From positions 1-64,000 of the forward strand of contig NZ_AMSF01000055.1 of NCBI RefSeq assembly GCF_000334915.1: DNA of 64,000 nucleotides. The letters run 5' to 3'. A program made the position numbers and the translations under genes. Each line of letters opens with the position of its first letter. Within the stretch, counting starts at the first letter, position 1. The notes under the pieces were generated by a model. That model did no database searches. It saw only the letters and a list, made by a program, of their open reading frames with translations, and had not been told where the DNA came from. Of this stretch, positions 10,301 to 17,184 are shown piece after piece. This DNA comes from Dyella ginsengisoli LA-4. GTDB lineage: Bacteria; Pseudomonadota; Gammaproteobacteria; Xanthomonadales; Rhodanobacteraceae.

Positions 10301-13300
10301 CATCTTGGTGGGAGATGAGCCTCCCTTCAGACCATCGACCACACTGGTTAGCCGGCCGGCCAGGTCGTAGACGTCACGGGTGAAACGAGGGGTGTCGGAG
10401 GTCGTGTTCGCTGCAACGGCTGCACTGACCGCGGCGGCCACATCGGCCTCGGTCAGTGCGTCGGGTATCGTGGTGAGATCAAGGTAAATTGGAATGACGT
10501 AGTTCCAATTTGTCTCGGTGCGAGGCCCGGTCGAGCTGTATTGTCTTTCGGTGACATAACCGCCGGCATCGATCGTGTAACGCAAACGACCAGCCTGGTC
10601 GTATACGTAGCGGGTCTGGTGATAATTGGTGCTGCCGGCCAGAGCTTGTGTCACGCTATCGGCAGAGCTCAGCTGAGCGCTCAGCGCACTGCTCGTACTC
10701 AGCGGGATCGTGGTGCCGTAGGCGATGTCACTGATTACCCGGCCGGCGGCGTCGTAGCGACGTTCGCTGACCTGGCCCACCAGCTGCCCGTTGACGGTGT
10801 TCTGCTGCACCACGAAGCGGACCTCACCGTCCGCGTCGTACAGCTTTAGTGTCACCTCGGCATTCGCGTCGGTGTTGCCGGCAGCACTGATCAACGAGCC
10901 CATGCTGCTGTAGGCCGTGCCGGCTACCATGGCAGGGAACAGATTGGCGCTGTTGAAGGCCTGATTGCTTATCGGGTAGGCATAGGTGAGCGTCTCCGAG
11001 GGACGACCGGCCGCGTCATAGCGCTGCTCGGTGATGTAGCCCAGCGGGTCCACCGTGTAGTGCACCCGGCCATTATTGTCGTACACCGTATAACGGCGCT
11101 GGTCGATGGTGTAATCGGTCACCTGTGCGACACGGCTCGCCACATCGGCCAGGGTCGGTGCGGTACTCAGCCCAACCAGGTCGATTGGCGTGGCATAAGT
11201 GCGCGTTGCGGTGACTCGTCCGTCGGCATCGTAAAAGGCCTGCACCACGGCGCCTGACGGATCGATCGTGTAGACCTTCTCGTTCGCTTCGTCGTAGACG
11301 GTGCGCGCAACGTTCCTGTTAGGGTCAGTTACCGTGACCAGGTTGCCGTTACCGTCGTAGGCGTAGTCTGTGGTCAGGTTCAGGTATGCAGCGTTGGTAT
11401 TCGGATTGGTGCCATTGCCTGGGTCGACCACTGTGCGGATGCGTCTTCCCAGGTTGTCGTAGATGTACTGCGTGGTGCGAGCTGCATTCGTACCCACCCC
11501 CTCAGTCACCGAGAGTTGGTGGCCGGCCCCATCCCAGGTATAGGTCGTGGTGAGGAACTTGTCGGCCTCGGCCTGTTGCACCATGGTCAGCACGTTGCCG
11601 GAGGCGTCGTACGCGTACGTGGTCACTGCCCCATGCGGGTCGGTCACGCTCAGCGTCTGGCCACGACCGTCGTAGGTGTACGAGGTGACCTGGTTCAGCC
11701 CGCTGGGATCCACCGTGCGGGTCAGCACCCGGCCACTGGCGTCGTAGCTGTACTTCACCACGTGCCCCGTGGTATCGGTGGTCTGCAGCAGGTGGCTGTC
11801 GGCGTCGTAGACGTTGTCTGGCTGGGTCTGGAGCAGCGCGTCGGTGACGTGCAAGAGGCGGCCGTCGCCATCGTAGGTGTAGTGGGTGACATTGCCGGCA
11901 CCGTCGGTCACCGACAGCGTGTCGCCGTAGGCGTCGGTGACCTTGGTAACCACCACTCCGTCCGGGGTGGTGATCGTGGTGGTATGCAGATCCGGGTACT
12001 GGTACGAGGTCACCTGCCCCATCGCATCGGTCTGCGTGACCACTCGACCGTAGGCGTCGTAGCTGGTCTGGGTGGTGCGGACCGTCCCCTGCACCGTCTG
12101 GCTCTGGGTCACCTGGCGACCGAGCGCATCGTAGGTGGTGCTGGTGGTGCTACCACGCGCATCGGTACGGCTGGTGACCCGCCCGAAGGCATCGTAGGTC
12201 ACTCCGGTCGTGCGGTTGAGCCCGCCGACATCGTCGGTCTCGCCGGTGCGCTCGCCGCGCAAGTCGTAGCTATACGTGGTGATCGTGCTGTTGCCGGCGC
12301 TCAGCGCCTGGCCCGGCTGACTCAGCTGACGCTGCTGCTGCACCACCTCGCCAAACGCATCGTAGGTGTAGGCGACCTCATAACCGTTGCCATCCAGCAC
12401 GCTGGCCACCTGGCCATCGAGCGTGTACTGGTAGGCCTGGATCGCATCCTGAGCCGGGTTGGCCAGGGCGGTGGAGGCTGCCGCTAGATCCGCCAGCGCA
12501 GCGGTGTCGGGATTGACGGTGCTGCCGCTGCTGCTGCCGGTCGTCAGCGTGACCCGGCCGGCCAGCTGCCGGCTGGTAGTCACCTGGCCGAAGGCGTTGT
12601 AGGTGTACGCGGTGACTTCGCCCCAGGCATTGAGGGTGCTGCCGTTGGGCTGGCCCACCACGCGGTAGGCCAGGCGTCCGGCGGCGTCGTAGTACGACCA
12701 CACGGTGTTGCCCAGCGCGTCGGTCTTGAGCGTCTCCTGACCCCGGGCGTTGTACTGATGAGTCGTGGTGGCATGCGCACCGTCGGTCGATGCCTGAAGA
12801 TCACCGAAGGCATCGTAAGTGGTGCTGGCGGTACGCACCTGGCCGCCGTTGGGCGGCGTGATGGTGATGCTCTGCTGGTAACCAGCGCTTTTATATTCGT
12901 ATTCGTAAGCCGTGACCGTGCCGTCTGCCGCCGTGACCTGGTGCACCCGCCCCTCGGCGTCGTACTGCGTCACCGCCGTCTGAACCTTACTGCCGGAAGC
13001 ATCATCCACCAGTGTGGTGACCGACTCCTGCCCAGTCAGCTGGCCGACCGCCAGCGCTTTGCTATAACGCGAGGTGATCACACTGTGGTTGGTTTCGTCG
13101 TAGGTCGTGGTGGTCAGGTAACCGTCCGCATCTACCTGGGCGACGAGATCACCCCGATTGTCGTAGTAGAACCGGGTGACCTGATCGTCCGTGCCTGTGA
13201 CCTGATTCAGATTGGCCAGCAATGTTTCCAGTGAGGGTGGGTGACCCAGGTCTGACGCTAACGCCTTGGTGTACGCCACCGTCTTCATCACCCGTCCGGC

Positions 13301-15808
13301 CCCGTCGTAAGCGGTCGTGGTGACGTACCCCTGGGCATCCAGCGTCGCTACCGGCCGGTGGGCCAGGTCGTACAGGACGTAGCTCGTCCGATCCTGGGGG
13401 CTGGCGATGGTGCTGAGGTCGGCAAGCAAGGTCGCCAGCGCGGGGGTGCCCTGCAGTGCGCTGAGCTGGGCCGCTGACAGGGGCGTCGCATAGGCCGTCG
13501 TCGACACCCGGCTGCCTGCGCCGTCGTAGCCATACTCCGTGACATTGCCCAGCGCATCGACGTCGGCCACGTGCTGCCCGGCCGCATCGTGCAGGCTCAG
13601 CGTGGTCCGATCATCCGCACTGGCCGTCGGCAGGATACTGGCCAGATCGCTCGGCCCCACCGCGCCGTTGCTCAGCCAGCCGGTGGTATCCACCCGCGTG
13701 GCGTACTGCACCGTCTCCACCACCGCGCCGTCGGCGTCGCGCACCAGGCGGGTGACGGCGCCGGTGTCGTCCACCGTGCCGGCGACCTGCCCGGCCGCAT
13801 CGTAGAAGGTGTAGCTGATCCCGCCGCCGACGTCCTGCACGGCCCGCAGCTGACCGTCAGCGTCGTAGACGTACTGGGTCGTCCGCGTGGTCTCGCCGGT
13901 GGCCGACTCGGTCACCGTCACCAGCTCACCGGCGCTGTTGCGCACCTCGGTATGCACCCGGCCGTTGGCGTAGCTCACCGCCACCGTGCCCTGCCCGTCC
14001 TGGTAGTTGTAGCTGGTCACCGCCTGGTTGACGTCGTCCGTCCGGCTCTGCAGCCGGCCCAGGCCGTCGTAGGCGTAGGACACACTCTCCAGCGTCGTGC
14101 GATCGCTGCCGCGCACCGTGATCTGCTGGCGCAGCAGGCCCTGGCCGTCGTAGCTGTAGCGGGTGATCGACTCGCCGGCATCGGCCACGCCGTTGCCGGA
14201 GGTGTCGACCTGGTCCCAGGCGATGTGTTGGGTCAGGCGTCCGGTAATCGCGTCGTAGCTGTACTCGACGAGCGTGCTGCGGCTGAGATCCTGCGCCGCT
14301 GCCCAGGTGATCATCGTCGCCAGGTCCGGCGCCGCATCGATCGCCAGGTCGCTGACATCGTAGGATTGGCCCACCTGACCCGCCTGACCTGCCGCGAAGC
14401 TGCGGGTCGCGCTAATCAGGCCTTGTGGATTATCGTACTGCGTCTCCTGCACGACGCCGTCGGCGTCGATCACGAAGCGCAGCCGGTCCTGGCTGTCGTA
14501 CACGTAGCGCGTCGTCGACGGATCGGCCGGCGCGCCGGCATCCGCGGCATCGGTACCATCCGGGTCCGGCGTGCGGTACACCGTACGGGTCAGCAACTGG
14601 TCGTCGGCGCTGTAGGTGGAGGTGACCGTATTGCCGGCCGCGTCGCGCTCCAGGATCCGATTGCCGCGGTCGTCGTAGCGGTAGATCGTGGTGTTGCCCA
14701 GCGCATCGGTCATCGAGGCGAGATGGCCGTCGGCGGTGTAGGTGTAGCTGGTGACCTGGCGCTGGCCGTTCACCGCCGGCGAGGTCACCGAGGTGAGGTT
14801 GCCGGCTGCATCGTAGCCGTAGGTCCAGACCCGGCTGCTGGCGTCGGTCACCGTGGTGGACTGGTTGGTCAGGTCGTAGCTGAAGCTCAGCGTCTGCGCA
14901 TCGGTGCCGCTGCCGGTGGTCACCGAGGCGACCCGGTAGTTGCCTTGGCTGTCCTGCGCGTAGGTGTAGCCCACCGTCACGCCGTCGCTCTGCGTCAGCG
15001 AGGCCACCCGCAAGCTGTCGCCGTCGTAGGTGTAGGTGGTGCTGAAGGTACTGGCGTCGGTGGTGTTGTCCGGCGTGAGGTCCGTGGTCACCGTCTGCAG
15101 ACGGCCCAGGCTGTCGTAGTGGTAGCTCACGCGACTGACGGTGGTCACCGCACCACCCGTCGTCGGAATCTCCATCGTCGACAGGCTGCTGACCCGGCCG
15201 TCTTGATACTCCAGGCTAAGCCCTTCGCCGTCGTCTGCCATCACGCTGGTCAGCTGCTGCGTGGTGGGGTTGTAAGACAACTTGTAGTGCGCGCCGCTCT
15301 TGCCGTCGGTCAGGTCGGTCAGCACGCCGGCGCCGCTGTACGTCTCCTGCATCCGGTCGCCACCACCGGTGTACGTCCACGTGCCATCGCCGGCCGACCA
15401 GGCCAGGGTGTCTTCGGCACCACTCTGGGTCGTGCCCACGTACAGCCCGCGCGTGGCGTCGTAGGTGAAGATCTCTTCTTCACCGTCGCCCCCGTCACGG
15501 GTGATCGTGCTGCCGGCCGTGTTGAGGGAGCCGGACAACGCGCCCAGCCGACGGTCCAGGCCCAGCAGCCAGGCGCCGGCACCCACATCACCGGTGCTGC
15601 CGAGGCTGTTGTAGGTCCGGGTCAGGCCAGCCAGCAGGCCTTGGGCGACCAGTTGCTCGTCGCGCTGCTGCAGCACCAGGTTGCCGGTGGCGACATTGAC
15701 GTACTGGCTCGCCCCGCTCTGACCCAGTCCGCCCTGGCTCCCCAGCCTCAACGCCGAGGCCGACGTCCCCAGCAGGCCAAGACCGTTGCCCGAAATCACT
15801 GCCACCAT
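1394..15808 (-). CDS. giant RHS/YD-repeat polymorphic toxin, GNAT-like tip (RHS1)
   Basis: 4,804 residues. Start chosen at the ATG at 15808, which has a strong GAGGGGAAG Shine-Dalgarno and gives MVAVISGNGLGLLG. Residues 30-80 carry the conserved entry (QYVNVATGNLVLQQRDE). Residues about 100-2930 are YD repeats (YDAAGR, YDALGR, YDGDGR). Residues about 2930-3640 are several He_PIG/cadherin-like domains (PSATDANG, FSGTPP patterns). A further YD block follows. Residues about 4020-4070 are a LysM domain (VGDTLASIAQQVYG). Residues about 4110-4180 are an Ala/Val-rich hydrophobic block. The last 130 residues form the tip: QQSGLG followed by a helix matches the Q/R-x-x-G-x-G acetyl-CoA loop of GNAT enzymes, with YDYYYNDLGY downstream. 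There is no Sec signal and no PAAR or VgrG. RHS proteins form a shell around a C-terminal toxin (family knowledge). It lies 84 bases beyond the flagellar operon and has a FliA-type promoter. Confidence 0.9.
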   Translation of the reverse strand: MVAVISGNGLGLLGTSASALRLGSQGGLGQSGASQYVNVATGNLVLQQRDEQLVAQGLLAGLTRTYNSLGSTGDVGAGAWLLGLDRRLGALSGSLNTAGSTITRDGGDGEEEIFTYDATRGLYVGTTQSGAEDTLAWSAGDGTWTYTGGGDRMQETYSGAGVLTDLTDGKSGAHYKLSYNPTTQQLTSVMADDGEGLSLEYQDGRVSSLSTMEIPTTGGAVTTVSRVSYHYDSLGRLQTVTTDLTPDNTTDASTFSTTYTYDGDSLRVASLTQSDGVTVGYTYAQDSQGNYRVASVTTGSGTDAQTLSFSYDLTNQSTTVTDASSRVWTYGYDAAGNLTSVTSPAVNGQRQVTSYTYTADGHLASMTDALGNTTIYRYDDRGNRILERDAAGNTVTSTYSADDQLLTRTVYRTPDPDGTDAADAGAPADPSTTRYVYDSQDRLRFVIDADGVVQETQYDNPQGLISATRSFAAGQAGQVGQSYDVSDLAIDAAPDLATMITWAAAQDLSRSTLVEYSYDAITGRLTQHIAWDQVDTSGNGVADAGESITRYSYDGQGLLRQQITVRGSDRTTLESVSYAYDGLGRLQSRTDDVNQAVTSYNYQDGQGTVAVSYANGRVHTEVRNSAGELVTVTESATGETTRTTQYVYDADGQLRAVQDVGGGISYTFYDAAGQVAGTVDDTGAVTRLVRDADGAVVETVQYATRVDTTGWLSNGAVGPSDLASILPTASADDRTTLSLHDAAGQHVADVDALGNVTEYGYDGAGSRVSTTAYATPLSAAQLSALQGTPALATLLADLSTIASPQDRTSYVLYDLAHRPVATLDAQGYVTTTAYDGAGRVMKTVAYTKALASDLGHPPSLETLLANLNQVTGTDDQVTRFYYDNRGDLVAQVDADGYLTTTTYDETNHSVITSRYSKALAVGQLTGQESVTTLVDDASGSKVQTAVTQYDAEGRVHQVTAADGTVTAYEYEYKSAGYQQSITITPPNGGQVRTASTTYDAFGDLQASTDGAHATTTHQYNARGQETLKTDALGNTVWSYYDAAGRLAYRVVGQPNGSTLNAWGEVTAYTYNAFGQVTTSRQLAGRVTLTTGSSSGSTVNPDTAALADLAAASTALANPAQDAIQAYQYTLDGQVASVLDGNGYEVAYTYDAFGEVVQQQRQLSQPGQALSAGNSTITTYSYDLRGERTGETDDVGGLNRTTGVTYDAFGRVTSRTDARGSTTSTTYDALGRQVTQSQTVQGTVRTTQTSYDAYGRVVTQTDAMGQVTSYQYPDLHTTTITTPDGVVVTKVTDAYGDTLSVTDGAGNVTHYTYDGDGRLLHVTDALLQTQPDNVYDADSHLLQTTDTTGHVVKYSYDASGRVLTRTVDPSGLNQVTSYTYDGRGQTLSVTDPHGAVTTYAYDASGNVLTMVQQAEADKFLTTTYTWDGAGHQLSVTEGVGTNAARTTQYIYDNLGRRIRTVVDPGNGTNPNTNAAYLNLTTDYAYDGNGNLVTVTDPNRNVARTVYDEANEKVYTIDPSGAVVQAFYDADGRVTATRTYATPIDLVGLSTAPTLADVASRVAQVTDYTIDQRRYTVYDNNGRVHYTVDPLGYITEQRYDAAGRPSETLTYAYPISNQAFNSANLFPAMVAGTAYSSMGSLISAAGNTDANAEVTLKLYDADGEVRFVVQQNTVNGQLVGQVSERRYDAAGRVISDIAYGTTIPLSTSSALSAQLSSADSVTQALAGSTNYHQTRYVYDQAGRLRYTIDAGGYVTERQYSSTGPRTETNWNYVIPIYLDLTTIPDALTEADVAAAVSAAVAANTTSDTPRFTRDVYDLAGRLTSVVDGLKGGSSPTKMSYTYDDTGLKLTETNRDGAVWTYQYDAAGRQIRQISPAVTIATYITGNTLSTTSAPVITALTYDANGNVTTRTDGYGTAAARTITYTYDSRNHQTTTTYPDAGYVDTSGVFHATSSTGVTTATVTYDALDHAVVSKDVRGHYAYKAYNLDGELAYDVDANGYVTAYTYDAYGNQTGVTRYATALNTNAIGGWSAGQPLSAAQITGALTASGSDRTINTTYDQANRKTSVVQSAITYVLAMGNNAGQGATDSPTTTYAYDAYGNVVKTSVLIQGAYGTVGQSNYSAETWATTYSYYNALNEKVMDVDPMGYVTTWAYNGAGQVTSTTEYANAIATSSLTTATVPGLPAAGTVASGSDRTTTISYDSIGRKSQQVQSGEYSYVNGTAAIASGSSTTSFGYDGEDRVTSLTVNGAKTTTTYDALGRVLTVTEPSRAVLVSNWQTLLAGSASINLSSASLYVQASPVTTITYDALGNAVCTVRSGTGATAETTYDHYDVLGRQITESVLIKAQQGTPGQSGYVAAVWDTTYSAYDQAGNLTKTWFTLTGSSGSVVVTTTATYDNVNQRMSTVVTRAGVSTPDSAQYVTYNAFGEVTARGDTVDGNEAVFTYNNAGQQTSAPASSTGAIHSYGYDLAGHLDFDGYVVTGGGSRTWTFQPLDLDGRAEHIRAPANNAASGVDAGALTTLSYDRWGNVLSRTDSRGYTTTFLYDSQNHVIKQIEAEVMVVGTDGSRTWQTPVKQWFYDVNGRLIGVTDENNHSSWNTYNAAGQLTQSQDATLAKSYTAYDVFGHALAQQTPPVDIGLAQAVLSPHITTTTYDLGGRVTGLGDYTVETTDGTYATRIVHTLQTYVLNENGDRIAVTDAIGNSGDPGTNPAAYTSYYEYDSQHRVLKSQSAVQKAKGVADTVVYDVNGNKVSETDADGNIQTWSYDYFGRVQAHTDLSGAKYTYAYDPDSGLLTTQTSTWDPKNSQQQPLPQTDPGYVPSVLVGTTSEVDFTYYASGLVQQKTEKTGSQTSASTLYQYDASGNVTDVVTNTVDGAGQNVHNETVTRYDSHNRLWVVTNQDAVTKVGLMRTAYNYDAAGNRRAAFVQSAFGSNASPIGTGEGGPTVSSIGAKTVQPGQAWSFDASSAFTDPLGFGLTFTESNFPPWLHLSTDGVLSSNNPSTAGSWSITLVATDASGASVSTTFTVTIPVVSPVFTSGITPPTGKIGTAISFSAPSATDANGATVTYTAEYANGSQLPGWLNFNATTRTFSGTPPAGSINSYSLRVLANASNGGSAALDFTFVVASTPPVYQGGLTAQTALSTRAFSYAIPPSAFYENDQTTLTYVASGMPGWMSFNATTHVFSGTPPTSDIGNNYFISVTATNPQGQSAAGGFSINTQAYVQPPPVYNGGYTNQTGVIGGSSITINKPANAFTEPDGGALTYSAMVLIPQHDLDYPVNGGTDVATRTIPAQWVSISQVGLSINATSGAISGVPATLNYLISEVTNTYQKDSSYQLEVIATNGQGGTAAGQFTLANSFALPTQINALSNVTANPGQGGIIEVNSNTFSDPYGGGLTYTAKLTNGSNLPSGITWGGSAIYVGTVISGSYGIQVIATDKLGRTAAATFTLTVNNAAPAFMGSAANQTAVSGAAMAAYTAPSATDKNGDTITYSATGMPPGVSFNASTRTFSGKPTSTGSYTVTYKASDSRGGVTSTTFTITVSPPANQPPVYNGGISVIQFYAGRTSTWKVPSTAFSNPTGRALTYSIKRQDGTALGSAYSWNSTTGTLTATLPSSSIDRDFYVVITATDSVDGMSASTTCDLIIFSNLPSKNMLVLSAPLSAQTTTTATSTASPNVQAYWFMYDADNRVTVSNGQLVNGQILVSSTDAHSYSQSYDAAGNVVAVTQYDTANALTTQQKDYDERNELLRTWWPVTSGGGKDLQETRRYDADGHLTVSDIYFQPGSNISVQTTDGTLPLNYTGWLTKATVNTYDADGHITSSSDYARPSGDSWLQTAALQIDQGRLSPDQEKDPGTSGYGLLQLNSQVLYSNASGASGYDGVGNLTVYRYTSLNSSTQTWTTNTYTTTYYRKDSYLEKATAGTSTDSNAVSSTVTGIYDNFGQRIDLVTHYNNAAYSDQVRAFAYDGNGQILERRDGTVSSGSFTATGGTGTHHYAYVNGQQVAEVDEGGHINALGGLTAFSNGDSGTQSYTAQVGDTLASIAQQVYGTSTLWYVVANANGLSKDSDLVFGTTLKLPEVTTSTNDATTFKPYSPAEISGSTTPALPQAPPPPSSHHCSALAQIIVIAVVVVATIATAGAAAVAMGATEGIFAAGAAALSGSAIAGVTVAEGLAAAAIGGFVGSVAGQLTGDMLGVSNGFSFGEALGAGLGAGFTAGLGGLASGGESLAALEKANTLAADARIAGVGAAGAIGGYAGEKLAGQQAHFSWANVAAAAVSAEATSLSGLPGKLDQQFGLSNSTFGQNVVGGLVSGAVSSETARLLGGHGANSGQIVRDAFGNALGSAAMTALNAYQVRRTQEAQDRAEAAQVQSNSDARGGFFNAYPASGADQSGWPSDPLDSYNPSDYPMLASVGDDALHAAIFGAGRGGSNIIPATLPGYESFLEVDAEGRPLLLHGLTVTDLAPVSVSATVDAPSTPPSAGTGGSSQAGGVDSMTAEELLFSSFQSGRSSQIRADTMELRDTVPGSARYHALQADIALRGGTSGSLSDQMEAHAVGPEVDLQYRATQVGPDGKMVPSVGPENLDIEEANRDFRRRLGGVLLAGGAPALFAGPGEVAPVPEPMWRVELQPTSWQLDSAPPLQRMVPDTAPETISPPSFTPYRSELGLDFETQTAQTSNGTTITVQSNQTVAADGSIVDQGSTEFPANQLRATFNSQTGNLNIDWLGASPQQSGLGTEMVSRAIEQLGPENVTSISGDLDASNEGIYDYYYNDLGYSSQDALQMTPAAKIRATLGYSNVGFNSGGQVVGYRVP

Positions 15809-15837
15809 GGCGCTTCCCCTCGTCCGGATCGCTTGTG

Positions 15838-15856
15838 GCCCGGTCGGCGACCGGGC
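15838..15856 (-). promoter_or_regulatory. hairpin in the RHS1 5' leader
   Basis: Perfect inverted repeat, GCCCGGTC and GACCGGGC around a three-base loop, between the predicted transcription start and the Shine-Dalgarno of RHS1. It has no U-tract, so it is not an intrinsic terminator. It is conserved in the RHS2 leader (55485-55503). It could stabilise the mRNA or modulate translation. Confidence 0.5.
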
Positions 15857-15868
15857 TCCTCCAAGCAC

Positions 15869-15895
15869 TTATCCAGCGGGGGAAACGAAAGTTTA
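15869..15895 (-). promoter_or_regulatory. FliA (sigma-28) type promoter of RHS1
   Basis: On the minus strand TAAACTTT (15895-15888), then an 11-nt spacer, then CTGGATAA (15876-15869). The family consensus is TAAAGTTT, N11, GCCGATAA. Seven of eight -35 bases, the exact spacer and the GATAA core of the -10 match. The -35 box contains the TAA stop of the last flagellar-operon gene. The expected start lies near 15862, giving a leader of about 54 nt with a hairpin and a strong Shine-Dalgarno. A FliA-type sigma gene lies about 0.6 kb upstream. Prediction by eye only. Confidence 0.72.
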
Positions 15896-16282
15896 GGGGG
15901 CGCTACCGCCCCGCAAGTCATGGAGCATGAGCAGGAACTGCGCCGATGCCGCAGCATCAGCCTCCAACGTCGACTCAATTCGTTCCAGCAAGGCCCCAAG
16001 ATCGGGATGTCCGGCGAAGTCGCTACCGAATTCATTCAGCAGAATTCGACGAACTACCGGGCGGCGAAGCGCGCGAACAGCATCCTCGGATCTGAGATCG
16101 ACTCCTTCAATGAGTGCAACCAGATCCGCGCGCAGAGTGCTCCCCTGCTTGGTATCGATCGCTTGGATACCGCCATTGGCAGGCTTCCGATTTCCAGTAC
16201 GGGCGACTTGGTCTGACCTTCCGGCAATTCCACCGATCCATGAGGCCATGGACGATGGGCGACCGATACGATCCGGACTCAT
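15893..16282 (-). CDS. unrecognised flagellar-operon protein, last gene
   Basis: 129 residues. Start at the ATG at 16282, preceded by AAGGAG eight bases away; the ATG overlaps the TGA of the 62-residue gene (ATGA). The N-terminal 45 residues are polar and probably disordered. The rest is helical (LRADLVALIEGVDL, ALRRPVVRRILLNEFG, LGALLERIEST, FLLMLHDLRG). It does not look like canonical FlgM, yet its place next to a FliA-type sigma gene, its size and its layout (disordered head, helical tail) would suit an anti-sigma factor or an export chaperone. The last 26 codons are duplicated upstream of RHS2. The TAA stop forms part of the RHS1 promoter. Function unknown. Confidence 0.7.
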   Translation of the reverse strand: MSPDRIGRPSSMASWIGGIAGRSDQVARTGNRKPANGGIQAIDTKQGSTLRADLVALIEGVDLRSEDAVRALRRPVVRRILLNEFGSDFAGHPDLGALLERIESTLEADAAASAQFLLMLHDLRGGSAP

Positions 16283-16467
16283 GCTGGGCACTCCTTGGAA
16301 TCGAACATTGTCCGTCGAACAGCAAGCGCGGCTGACTCGATGAAAGGCCGCATTGCCCTACCAAGAAAGGATGCAGCCCGGGCGGCGCAGAGGCTGAAGC
16401 GGTTAGTGCCAAGATTGCCCCTGCCCTGACGGTAATAGTCTACCCCTGCCCCATCTCTGCTCACCAT
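16279..16467 (-). CDS. small unknown protein between sigma factor and 129-aa gene
   Basis: 62 residues. The ATG lies eight bases after the sigma-factor stop and has GAGGT five bases upstream. Its TGA overlaps the next start (ATGA), as elsewhere in this operon. Composition is basic (RR, ARAASFLGRAMRPF), with two cysteines and no signal peptide. The coupling on both sides is the argument that it is real; there is no family support. Confidence 0.5.
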   Translation of the reverse strand: MVSRDGAGVDYYRQGRGNLGTNRFSLCAARAASFLGRAMRPFIESAALAVRRTMFDSKECPA

Positions 16468-16475
16468 CTGCTACC

Positions 16476-17180
16476 TCAAAGGCAAGCTTCCTTTGCCTGG
16501 ACCGGTTGGTTGAGGAAATCGCGCATACGTCTGATGGCTTGATGGTGAAGCTGGGAAATTCGCCCCTTGGTCAAACCCATACCTTCGGCTATGTCGATAA
16601 AGGCTAGATGTTTCAGATAGTGGGACTCGACTACCATGCGTTCTTTGGCTGGAAGCACACCCAGCGCGGCGCGCACCCGCCTACTCGACTCTGCTTTGAT
16701 AGCAGAGGCATATGGCGTATTTGCCACTGATTCTCCGTCCGCTGCCGATTGCTCCAGCAGGAATCCGAGCCCCAGGCCAACCACCCAATTGCTAAAATGT
16801 TGCAGGGCAGTGTCGCTGTCCGACTCTTCAACAAGAAGCGAACTGCTACGCTCTATCAGCAGCTCATTGGTCCGCCCTGTTGGAATCAGGGCCGCATCCC
16901 TCAGACCGTTGAATACGGCTCCACGCACGCGATGGCGGGCATACGTTCGAAAATCCACCCCCTGCTCTGGGTCGAAGCGATCCATGGCCTCCAAAAGACC
17001 GAGCATCGCGTTCTGAACGTAGTCATTCCAATCCGCTTGCCGCCAGTAGGTTTTCGCATACACATCGCGCGCGACCAGACGCGCCCACGCTTGATGCCGG
17101 TGGACTAGCGCGCTCCTAGCTGACGCATCACGCTGCGCCGTCCAACTCCTCCAGAGTCCAGCCTCTTCCTGGTCGACCAT
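16476..17180 (-). CDS. fliA: FliA-type (sigma-28 family) RNA polymerase sigma factor
   Basis: 234 residues from the ATG at 17180, four bases beyond the fliP stop; a TTG start at 17225 would overlap fliP and is less likely. Region 2 is visible (DYVQNAMLGLLEAMDRFDPEQGVDFRTYARHRVRGAVFNGLRD) in two halves. Region 4 carries the helix-turn-helix ending LTKGRISQLHHQAIRRMR, very like the FliA recognition helix. The spacer between them is acidic and divergent. In flagellar systems this sigma transcribes late genes such as flagellin once its anti-sigma factor has been exported. Here the matching promoter motif sits before the RHS genes. No recognisable flgM lies in the window. The symbol denotes the family; a separate housekeeping fliA may exist elsewhere. 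Confidence 0.82.
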   Translation of the reverse strand: MVDQEEAGLWRSWTAQRDASARSALVHRHQAWARLVARDVYAKTYWRQADWNDYVQNAMLGLLEAMDRFDPEQGVDFRTYARHRVRGAVFNGLRDAALIPTGRTNELLIERSSSLLVEESDSDTALQHFSNWVVGLGLGFLLEQSAADGESVANTPYASAIKAESSRRVRAALGVLPAKERMVVESHYLKHLAFIDIAEGMGLTKGRISQLHHQAIRRMRDFLNQPVQAKEACL

Positions 17181-17184
17181 GACT

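Larger units (their letters stand above)
15809..15974. repeat. RHS upstream direct repeat, copy 1
   Basis: 166 bases that recur without gaps and with few mismatches at 55456-55621. The block holds the RHS leader, the FliA-type promoter and the last 26 or so codons of the 129-residue gene at 15893. Here the block sits inside an intact gene; in copy 2 that gene is cut short. This makes copy 1 the likely ancestral locus and copy 2 the duplicate. Confidence 0.9.

Noticed and set aside
8000-15000. Regular short repeats that could be taken for a CRISPR array or tandem DNA repeat
   Set aside because: The periodic units are degenerate codons for YD motifs, with no constant repeat and no unique spacers of fixed length.
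1394-15808. RHS1 as a type VI secretion effector
   Set aside because: No PAAR or VgrG domain and no T6SS gene in the window. It cannot be excluded by distant loci, but nothing here supports it.
15809-15868. Extra 20 residues at the RHS N-termini
   Set aside because: They would be translated from the leader hairpin; the internal ATG has a strong Shine-Dalgarno and both paralogues share it.
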